Source: Leishmania martiniquensis (taxonomy: Eukaryota; Euglenozoa; Kinetoplastea; Trypanosomatida; Trypanosomatidae). Taken from it: a stretch of 64,000 nucleotides of DNA. The first letter of the stretch is position 1. Each line of letters begins with the position of its first letter. Location of the stretch: assembly GCF_017916325.1 (NCBI RefSeq), contig NC_090166.1, positions 537,001 through 601,000 on the forward strand, in the 5' to 3' direction. The notes below the pieces were generated by a model. The model ran no database searches, was not told the origin of the DNA, and saw only the letters and a program-made list of their open reading frames with translations. The translations under genes were made by a program, and so were the position numbers. Shown here one piece after another: positions 53,442-62,600 of the stretch.

Positions 53442-56400
53442 CTAGTCGGGTGCTGGCACGGCAGAAGGCATCGGGATGCGATATCGCGTGAGTTCTTCTG
53501 AGTCGCCAGTCGGCAACAGCAGCAGTGTGAAGTCTAGCGGCGGCACAAACGCGGGTGGCGGCTTCGCCTCATGCAAGGCTTCCTCGCCACACCAAAGCCC
53601 GCTTGAGCCCCACTCGCTGTCCTCGTCTTCCGTTTCGCTTCTGTAGTCATGACGGACGCGCACATGGGCCTTCTCCCCGGCGTTGCCACGCGCTGGCATC
53701 CCGTGTTTCGGGTCTCTCATTGCGTCTGCGCTCAAGGCAAGCGTGGCATCCGTGCGCTTCGCATCCCCACCCGGGAGCTTCTGCGTAGGCGGAGGCATCT
53801 CCAGCATCAGCGCGGCCGCGGCTGTCAGCTTCGACGGCGCCCCACCGTTCTCTATCGCCTTGCCGTGCCGGTAATTCTTCAAAAGTGCGTTGACGCTCTG
53901 CTCAAGTTTGTCCAGCTCGTCGACGCCGATGCCTCCAAGAGTACTGCTCGTGGCGGCGGAACCCTTCACCTTGCTGGTCACAGCGGATGAGAGAGCAGGA
54001 GACGGCAGCCCTGCGCTGGTCACGGGGAGGCTGCTACCTTCAGCTACGTCTTGGCCCGACAGGTGCTCAGGCGCTAGCGATAGCTGCTTCTCGGGCATCT
54101 TGTCTTTATCCAAGGAGGAGATGCACATGGAGCTAGTGCTGCTACTGTGTCGCTGAGAGCCCCACGCGTCTGTGGACTTGTGCGCCAAGGATGCCTTGAA
54201 GGCCTGCCCCGACGCACCGGCCTCTGGTTGAAGCGCTTCGTTGTTTGGCACCTCCGCGTCACTGACGTTTCTGCTGGGCCGGCGGTACTTGTCCACGAGA
54301 GCACGTCGCTCGGCAAGGTGCGCGCTCGGCTTTGTCTCCGTCGTCGCCGATACCGCAGCCGGTCTCACGGTGGCATCGACTGCCAAAATGGTTTCTGGCA
54401 CACCAGCAGCGGGGCGCGGCGACGGAGTCCTATTCTGTCGAATCCATTGCAGGAGGGACGTGTACGCGCCTGATGTCCGACTGGCGGTGCGATGGCCCAC
54501 CAGCTCCTCGTCCGTCGAGTGTTGTGGCGACTGGAGAACGGGACTTGCCTTCCCAGAGGCTGTCTCGGTGATGCGGAAAGAGCTCCAGCAATCTCTGCCT
54601 CTGCCGTCGGCGGAGAAGGCCGGCTCTACGCGCGTCTCTGCTGCTGCCCTTTCGCCGATGCTTGGCGCGTCTTCGTCAGTGCCGGGCTCCGTCGGCGGGC
54701 TCGCAACGGTGCTCAGGTGAAGCGTGCTGAGACCCTCAGGCGTCACGGTGCGATCCGCACACGCAGACGAGTGCATGGACTCGACCCTCGATGAGAAGAC
54801 CAGAGCCGAACCCTGCGTCACCTTCCAGGGAGAGGAGCACGGGGTGGAAATGTCAGTGGTGCGACGGCCGCTTATCTGTCCCGGGCCGTAGGAGTCCAGC
54901 GGCACGGCCGCTCCTTCGTCCGGCATGCTAGCCCAAGCCTCCGTCGAAGTAGGCTGTCGAGAGACGTGGCCAGCGCTTCTCACGGACTCCTGCAACTGAA
55001 GCCGCTGCCCACGACGCTCGAGTGCGGCACGGAATCGCTTCCGCGTCTCAGCGGCGCTTCCCAACAGGAAAGGCGCGGCACTCTCCTTTTCGGCGCCTGC
55101 AGGCCCGCCCACGGCCTCGCGGCGCGCTGGACGATGAGTGAATGCGCAACCCGGTGGCCGCCGGCTCGTCGAATCGGTGCCCTCAGCGGCCTCTGACGCA
55201 AGACCGGGAGAGGTCGCGGGCTGAGATGAGGACGGGCGCGGGGACTTGACAACGATCGCACCTATCGGAGAGTCGTGCAGTGGCGGCCACGACTGCATCA
55301 CCCGGCCCACCGGTATCCGCTCTCCCACCGCTGCGTCATGGGCTGCGTCCAGTGTAAGGCAGCAACTGGAGGAGGAGCTATGGAATGAGGGGTGAGCCGA
55401 CACGCTGGTGGCCGAGCAAGGCAACGATGCGTCGCTTCTCACCTCTGCGACCGCAGCGCCGCCAGTGGCAGTCTGACTGTGCGTGGCAGATGGCGTCTTT
55501 GGTTGTGTCGCTCCCGGCTCCTTTGAGCTTCGCTGGCAGCCGACAGACGCCAGCGTCGCCTCTAGCGCCTGCGCTACAAGGGTGCCGTGCATGACCTCGC
55601 TGAGGGGAGAGGAGTGACTTGGATTAGGCAGAGTGGTAGCACTTTTGGCATCCTCCATCGAGATTGGCCCAAGCGGCCTGACCGGCTCTTTTGCGTGTGG
55701 CCGTGGCCCGACGGCGAGGCCGAAAGCGGTGGCAGTGGCCGCTCGTGAGGATGGCTCCTCCCCTTCTTTGGCGGCTGCGCTTGCCGCACCTTTCGTTACG
55801 AGGCCGCTGTACGTCGCACAACTCTCTATATCCGGAGAGGCGGAGGCGCTGATCGGCTCAGCGGTCTTCCCTTTTAAGCTCTTCGCCTCTTGGCGTTGGC
55901 GCCACCGTTTCAGGTACGACTGCGGCGCCTCCTCGAAGTCCCTCGTGCTGGCAAGATGAAAAGAACTGTGTGCCGTGCGCTCGAGATGCTTTCCTGGACG
56001 ATCGCCACACTTCTTGCCTGTGGAGCCTTTGCGTCCTTCCAAGGAAACCGGAGCTGCTGGCTGTGACTCCATATCAGGGGCATCTGCGTTGGTAAGACGT
56101 GCAAGAGGGACCCCCATACGAGACTGATGATGATGCCCGTACTCATTCTGATGCGGCAGAGTGCTGCAACTCGGGGGCGGAGGAGCTCCTAGTGATCGGT
56201 GGGCTGGAGCAACTGTCGTGGGGGCATCAGCATCTTCGTCAGTGAGGCTCACGACCCCGGCGGCGGCGGTCGCCGACTCCATTAATGCAGCAGCAACACG
56301 ATCGCTGACACTGCGTACATCCTTCGCCGCTGATACCAAAAAAGACTGGGCCTTTTCCGGGCTTCGAGCCTTACAGCTGCGGGAAGACCGCGTGTAGATG

Positions 56401-57611
56401 AAGCGCACAGATGGCGCGGCTGCATTCGACGCCTTTGGATAGCCGGGTGTGATTGAAAGAGACGGCCTTGGCTGTCGCTCGCAGCTGCCCCGAAGCGCTG
56501 CGCTAGGACTAGAGGACGACTTCTCTGCCGAATGCGACGCATCGACGGCGGAGGCTACTGCAGCCGGGATGGTGTCTGCTGCGCGGCCCCGAGCGAAGGC
56601 TCTGCTAGAAGAGCGCCCGAAGGGAGTGTCAGCAGCGCTGACCCGACGCCCCGATTCGGCCGAACCCGCCGCGGACCCTGAGAGCTTCTCACCGCGCAGC
56701 TGAGATGCATCGAGCGGCAGCGTCAGATGATCCGCGCGCGGGTCTGCGGTTAAACTGCTCTTCTGTGATATGTTGCGCTGGCTAGTGCTGCTGCGACTGC
56801 TACACTTTTCTTCGTCAGCCTCTTTGCAGCAATGACGATTGGAATGGCGGTGACTTTTGACAGCCTGAGAGAGTGGCACCGGCAAGCCCTTGCGCAAATC
56901 GTGAGCGTTCACGCTTGGGGGAGCCCTATCGCCGCTGCTAACGCGGGCGTCCGTCTGGCAGGACTCTCGAGCCACAGATGTCTTCGCCAACGCGACTCTC
57001 GCTCGCGCCAGAAGGGCCTGGACACGTCCGCCTTTATCGGCGGACGGGGTCCCAGTCGCGTTGGCCGACGGTGCTGCTCCTGCTCCAGCTGTCTTGGATG
57101 GGGCAGGGCTCAAAGGAACAAGCACTCTATCCGTCGAGGACGCTGATGGCCCCCCAGAGGTACCTACTAAAGTATATGACGTCTGTTCTGCCGCCCCCGC
57201 ATCCACTTTCGGCAGTGTCGTATCTGCAGTCGATGCGCATGTCTGGCGCTGCGGCGCTGAGCCACTGTACATTATACGGTGTCGCGGTGGCCGTGACGGC
57301 AGTGGGTGCGAAGCGGGTGACAGTGCCGAGGTGCCGTAACTATGGCGCCGAGGCGCGGCGGTGGCGTGTTCAGTCCCACAAGCATCAGCGACTGGCATCG
57401 CAGCGTGAGCGCCCCCTACACCGCTCGAAGAGATGCCGTACCCGGTGGGCCGGACGAGGCTAGCAAACGAATAGAAAGAGGAGCAAAGAGAGGCGGAGAG
57501 CTGCGAAGCCGCTGGGGCGCCGATGGTGCAGCTATCACCAAAATATGCGGGTGCTTGCGGACTGGCAAGATGACGCCTGTGGTGTCTCTCACGGTCTCTC
57601 GCGCCCTTCAT
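53442..57611 (-). CDS. Conserved-looking hypothetical protein, Ser/Ala/Pro-rich, largely disordered
   Basis: 1389 residues from the ATG at 57611 (MKGARDRERHHRR). The frame extends 11 codons further to a GTG, which I do not use because a splice-acceptor candidate lies at 57630-57631. I recognise no domain. Most of it is Ser, Ala, Pro and Thr with basic patches, as in disordered scaffold or cytoskeletal proteins. More structured islands are DFEEAPQSYLKRWRQRQEAK, AYTSLLQWIRQNRTPSP, GVDELDKLEQSVNALLKNY and the C-terminal end (PPLDFTLLLLPTGDSEEL). The codon pattern holds over the full length without frameshift. There is no signal peptide or membrane helix. Confidence 0.8.
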   Translation of the reverse strand: MKGARDRERHHRRHLASPQAPAYFGDSCTIGAPAASQLSASLCSSFYSFASLVRPTGYGISSSGVGGAHAAMPVADACGTEHATAAPRRHSYGTSALSPASHPLPSRPPRHRIMYSGSAPQRQTCASTADTTLPKVDAGAAEQTSYTLVGTSGGPSASSTDRVLVPLSPAPSKTAGAGAAPSANATGTPSADKGGRVQALLARARVALAKTSVARESCQTDARVSSGDRAPPSVNAHDLRKGLPVPLSQAVKSHRHSNRHCCKEADEEKCSSRSSTSQRNISQKSSLTADPRADHLTLPLDASQLRGEKLSGSAAGSAESGRRVSAADTPFGRSSSRAFARGRAADTIPAAVASAVDASHSAEKSSSSPSAALRGSCERQPRPSLSITPGYPKASNAAAPSVRFIYTRSSRSCKARSPEKAQSFLVSAAKDVRSVSDRVAAALMESATAAAGVVSLTDEDADAPTTVAPAHRSLGAPPPPSCSTLPHQNEYGHHHQSRMGVPLARLTNADAPDMESQPAAPVSLEGRKGSTGKKCGDRPGKHLERTAHSSFHLASTRDFEEAPQSYLKRWRQRQEAKSLKGKTAEPISASASPDIESCATYSGLVTKGAASAAAKEGEEPSSRAATATAFGLAVGPRPHAKEPVRPLGPISMEDAKSATTLPNPSHSSPLSEVMHGTLVAQALEATLASVGCQRSSKEPGATQPKTPSATHSQTATGGAAVAEVRSDASLPCSATSVSAHPSFHSSSSSCCLTLDAAHDAAVGERIPVGRVMQSWPPLHDSPIGAIVVKSPRPSSSQPATSPGLASEAAEGTDSTSRRPPGCAFTHRPARREAVGGPAGAEKESAAPFLLGSAAETRKRFRAALERRGQRLQLQESVRSAGHVSRQPTSTEAWASMPDEGAAVPLDSYGPGQISGRRTTDISTPCSSPWKVTQGSALVFSSRVESMHSSACADRTVTPEGLSTLHLSTVASPPTEPGTDEDAPSIGERAAAETRVEPAFSADGRGRDCWSSFRITETASGKASPVLQSPQHSTDEELVGHRTASRTSGAYTSLLQWIRQNRTPSPRPAAGVPETILAVDATVRPAAVSATTETKPSAHLAERRALVDKYRRPSRNVSDAEVPNNEALQPEAGASGQAFKASLAHKSTDAWGSQRHSSSTSSMCISSLDKDKMPEKQLSLAPEHLSGQDVAEGSSLPVTSAGLPSPALSSAVTSKVKGSAATSSTLGGIGVDELDKLEQSVNALLKNYRHGKAIENGGAPSKLTAAAALMLEMPPPTQKLPGGDAKRTDATLALSADAMRDPKHGMPARGNAGEKAHVRVRHDYRSETEDEDSEWGSSGLWCGEEALHEAKPPPAFVPPLDFTLLLLPTGDSEELTRYRIPMPSAVPAPD

Positions 57612-57629
57612 GGGTGCAGCTCCGCCCGT

Positions 57630-57705
57630 CTGCAATGGGTGCACCGCCGAAATACAGAGTGATGCGAGAGAGAGAGTGGGTGAAAAAAAAAGGGAAGGAA
57701 AACGA
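57630..57705 (-). promoter_or_regulatory. Trans-splice acceptor candidate for the 1389-residue gene
   Basis: On the minus strand a long T/C tract (57705-57665) precedes the first good AG (TTGCAG, 57631-57630), leaving an 18-nt 5' UTR before the ATG at 57611. Confidence 0.5.
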
Positions 57706-58130
57706 CTGCCGAAAGACAGAACACAAAATGAAAGAGAGACGAAGACCCCAATGTCGACGCAAACGATTTACGTGCTCAGCTCAAAGACACACGAACACAT
57801 CAGTCAGGCGCGCCCGGGGCCGCACGTGCATCGACCCTCGCGCCGCGACACGTCTGCCCCAGTATCACGAGAGAAGATAAAACGGCGAAGGGTGAGAGGG
57901 TCGGTGCGGGGGGGGGGGGCAGCAAAGACAACAACCCAACGAGGAGAGAAGAAAAAAGACGGTGGTGGACCAGGAACACACACACACGCGCGTGGCCGCG
58001 AACACGAAGCCTGACAGCAACTGTTCGGGTTCACCTATACAGGGCACACCAGTACCGACTCCCCAGACACCAGGTGCGCCCAACGAGCGAGGAAAGAGTG
58101 ACGAGGGCAGCACGTGCACGCAAACAGAGA

Positions 58131-58211
58131 CAAACACACACACAGACACACACGCATGCGCATATGGATGTATATACGCGTGTATGTGTGACTGTGTGTG
58201 TGTGTGTGTGA
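58131..58211. repeat. Compound inverted (CA)n / TA / (TG)n microsatellite
   Basis: A CA-rich arm of about 20 nt, a centre with cgcatgcgcatatg and tatatacgcg, and a TG arm of about 30 nt could fold back on each other. Confidence 0.8.
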
Positions 58212-59623
58212 CTGTATGGGGGAGAGAGGGAGAGAGGGGGAGTGAGAGGGGGCGCGCAGCTCCACACGTTACGCTGAAATTGTACAATGAGAACAAGCGA
58301 AGAGATGCGATCAATTTTTTTGGCAACAAACCCAACACGAGCAGAAAAAAGGAGAAGGGGACAGAGTGACAGGCAAACAAAGAGGGGGAGGGCCGGAGAG
58401 GAAAAGAAACGGCCCTCGCTTCGAGGCACTGCGGACGGTGTGACGACGCCCTCAGCTTACGCTGCAGACGACGCAAACGTGAAAGAGAGAGGGGATATGG
58501 AGGGAGGAGTGAGAGGCAGAGAGTGATGTGGATGAGGTAAGGCTCCAAGCTCAGCTCTTTCGACGCCCGCCACGCCCGCCCCCTAATGGATGTGGGTATA
58601 AAAAGCGCTGTGGATTATCACGCGGGCAAGTGGAAGAGAGAGAGAGAAAGAGAGTGGGAGGGGGGCTGTGTCTGTCCGCCTCTTTTTTTTCGGACTCACT
58701 TTGGCGGCGGTGCGTGATGCCTCGCGTAGCCCTTTCCCCCTCCTCAAGGGTCACAGTGTTATCACCTGCGGGAGGAGAGGAAAAACATGCGTTCAGCTGC
58801 CGAGAAAGAGAATGCCGATGTGAGCACCTGTACATAAGCACGGAAAAATGGGATGAAGTTGTGGGCGTGAAAACGAAGTCGCAGCAGCGGAGAGGAGACC
58901 GAGGCGTTGCAGAGGGAGAGGCCATCGTTGAGGGGAAAGGGGGCTGCTGGGGCGATGGGGGAGAGGGAGGGAGGCCCCATAGACGTCAGCGCGTAATACG
59001 CTCCATCACGGGCGGTGTCGCGCAGGGAGGCCAATAGGTACTCCACGACAGTGAAGCCTCCTGGTCACAAGATCGAGGCACGCGCCTCTTTTTTTTTGCC
59101 TCGTGTCGCATCCACATCGACGTCTCTGAAGCTCTTCTCTCGTACATCACATCAGCAACTTTGATCAGCTGTCACACTTCGAAAGAAAAAGAGCTGGCGA
59201 AGGCCTCCGCCACCGCCGCTACACGGGCATGCGCCGCCATCCGCCACCAGGCACACGCGCACCCCTCCACAAGACGCACTGCATTCGGCGGTGTCCCCCA
59301 CGTTCGCAGGATAAAGAGACGAAATACGAGACGGCCGGAACACAAACGCCGAATGCCGCTGAAGAAGAAAAAAAAGAGGAAGAGAGAGGGGGAGAGAGAG
59401 GTGCAGGCGAAGGCGCCATGGAAAAAGGCACCGCCACCACCGCCCTCCTGCAGAGCATACAGGTGGCAGAGCGTAGAGGAAACGGCTCCGTCGCATAACG
59501 AGCGACACCGCCCAACCACTGCGATGCGATAGTACGCACACATGCGCATGGTCACTCGTTGCCACGCTCCCCCACAAGTAAAAAAAAATCAACCGTCCGC
59601 TTCCGAGGTGTGGAGTGTCCTTG

Positions 59624-62600
59624 TCATTCCTGCACGTTTCGCCGCTCGACGATAATGAGGCTGCAGTTGTCCAGACCAATGCCCTCATCGTTATCCTCTG
59701 GCGCCACACACTGCGCAAACACACCGGCAGCGGCCGTCAGCAGTATTGCATCCACTTGGGACAGTCGCGGAACCGCACCCTCGTCATCGTCCTCGTAGCT
59801 GCTGATAATCGAGTCTTCTGTGCCAGCCTTCGAGGCGAAGCTATCACGCTTGACGGGTGACGGGGCCTTCTGGTCGCTTGCAGATGATCTGTTGTTATGC
59901 AGGCTACGGCCTGCGCCTGGTGGTGAGCCCGGAGGTGAGCCCTGCGGTGAGTCCCCTATGGCGGCAACTGGACCTCGCAGGTGGTGCTGATAGAGCTCGG
60001 CACCACGCAGCACCGCATCCATCGCCGAACCAGACACGGCAAGGTCGTTGACGGTGTTCGTGAGCGCAACGTGCACCTGGTGCAGCGTGGCCGTGTCCCA
60101 CACGCCATCGCAAGCAAGCACGATCCCCCATCGATCCGTGTCGTTTGGCACGGGCATGATGGTGACGTCTGGCACAGCAGAGACAGCCTGCTCCTTCGGT
60201 CCGCGGCCGCCGCACTGCTTGAAGTCGAAGTCGCCCAGAGCGCGCGGCACGGCAGACATGCCCTCAATGCGGTCGTTGACGACGGCGTAGCCAGCGGCGC
60301 GGATGCGGGTCTGCTCCTCCTCGTCCGAAACGCGGTGCTTCACGCTGATCACTTGCATACGGTCCTTTGTATAGAACGCCGCACCGCTGTCTCCGATGTT
60401 CGCACAGAGCACAAAGTTGGCGGTGATGCCCACGACGCAAGCGGTGCAGCCTACGCAGTTATAATCCCCGCGCACACCCTCCGGCGTCGAGCGTAGGTAG
60501 TCGTCGAGAGAAATCAGTGCATCCTCCATGATGCTGGCGAAGTACTGGCGGAGCATCTCCATCTCCGGGATCGACACCACCGCCGCTGGGGACGGGCAAA
60601 CGGCAACGCTGCCCGCGGCCAGGCTTGGGCTAACGCTAAAGCAGCTCCCCCGCCGCAGGTCCTCTGCCGAAGCAACCGACCTTGACTTCAGCGCTCCGGT
60701 ACGGGGAGATGCCACGCCTGCGGCAACGGAGATCATCTCCGGCAACGGCTCCTCCACGGCCTCCCACGCATCCAACGTTGCCCCCGACCTGCGGTTTCGA
60801 TCTGAGAAATGTGAGTTGCTGACGTGACTGTGGGCAGTCAAGAAGCCGTCCGCCCGTGTGTGGGGCGAGTGCCAGAACTTGCTGCCCACAGCTGCACTGG
60901 CGCTCTCGGAGGCAAGAGGCGCCCCCCTCACGCTTGCACCTGCGATCCCCAGAGCGCCACCGGCGACATGTAGGCGCAGCGATTCGTGTGTGATGGGAAC
61001 AAGAACGGAGAGAGACCCAGTGGCAGAAGCGCCACGCAGCTCACCAGCCAGCGTGGGCGGGGTGCCTGTGGACTTGGGAAGCAAAGCAGCTTCGTCACCG
61101 TGCGTATCTGAGAGCTTCACAGCAAAACAGTCGCCTGATGCCAACATGTTTGCAACGCCAGATGCCCTTTGGAAGGGGGAAGAGAGGTGAGAAAGCGGCA
61201 TACGTGCGGACGCAGCATCGAGGGACGCTGGCGAGCTTGGAGCAGCACCCGTAGCCGCTGTGGCGGGGCTTGCAGGGGTATTCATGAACGCAGCTCCGTG
61301 AGCGACGTAGCTGAAGGTGCCGTCACGTGTCGGGACCGCCGTCACGGATGGAGGCAGCCATGGTGCTGACGCACCTGTAGCGGCGGCGGAGTCCGTCTCC
61401 GCCTTGAGAAAGAACAGGAGCGCGCGCGCACGCACGTCATCGGGGCGAGTTCCCTCGATCGCGCGCCGCAAATGTGCCTCGAAGTGGCGGGCCGCCAACT
61501 TCGCCACCGCATCGCCTCCGTGCCCGTCAAACATGCAGAATACTGCCATCGGTATCGTCTCCCTCGGAGTCGTCTCCACCTCCTCCTTTGCCGCCTCGAA
61601 GGCAGCGGCAGCTGCGTCCTCCTCGGTCGCGGCGGGCCTCCCCCCGTGTGCCCCGCGGTCGCTCGCGCGCAGTGTCGACTCGAAATGCGGTGGATTTTCG
61701 GAGGTGCGTGACGTGCTGCAATTGCAGTTGTCGTAGGCGGTTGACGACGAGTCGCGGTGGGCGCCATTTCCACCGTCCAAAGCCTCCTGCGCCTTCCTTG
61801 ACGCGGCAGCCGCGACTGCCCGCAGCTCCTTCCGGTTCACCACTTCCTCGGTAATGGCCGGGATGTCGACCAGGAACACCGCCTCGGCATCTTCTTGCGT
61901 CGTACGCCACCCTTGCACACTAGCACCAAGCGCGCACAGCTTTGTGACCGGCTCCCCCACAGTGACTGTGTTGCCGAGAGAAAGTTCGAGCAGGTCACGA
62001 CTGAGGAACTGCTGCATTGGCGAGCGCACCGGAAGTTGCGACGGGGAGCTGCCAAAAAAAGGGTTCGGGCGCAGCCGCGCCTGCGCGCTGCGGCTCGACG
62101 GCGATTCGGGGGAGAGACCGAAGATACCGACATCTGCCCCCATCAACAACTGCGCGTCACCCGTTGACAGCGCCGACGCGCTTGGAATCGGCTGCAGCTT
62201 ACTCGCAGGCGCAGCCGACGCTTCGGACGCCACGAACCCCTCCGTGGCCGGCGGCGAGGCGACAAGCTGCGCTGCGAGGGGGAGCGATAAGCCAGAGAGC
62301 TCCCGGTCGAGGGGTGCGGCGGGTGGCATGGTGTGGGTGAAGTTTGCACAAGCGTGGGTCGCAGTGCTGCCCACTGGCGCTGGAGCGCGGCGCTCCAGAG
62401 TGGATGCCGTCAGATCCTTTAGCCGCACCTCGTACCCCACGCAGTGGATATCACGTGCGGGTTGCTTCAGATACGTGCCCCGGGTAAAAGCAATTTGGTC
62501 GACCAACGCGTCGTACACTTCGGTATGCTTCCACGTGAACTGCTGGCACCTCTCGCACCAAAAAATGCGGTCGAAGCTGTTCATGATATCCAGCAGGTTA

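Larger units (their letters stand above)
57612..59623. other. Intergenic region, 2.0 kb
   Basis: It lies between the PP2C gene and the hypothetical gene downstream. It contains a pyrimidine tract and splice-acceptor candidate (57630-57705), a G12 run (57908-57919), and an inverted CA/TA/TG microsatellite (58131-58211). The rest is presumed 3' UTR of the PP2C gene. No gene was seen. Confidence 0.65.
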
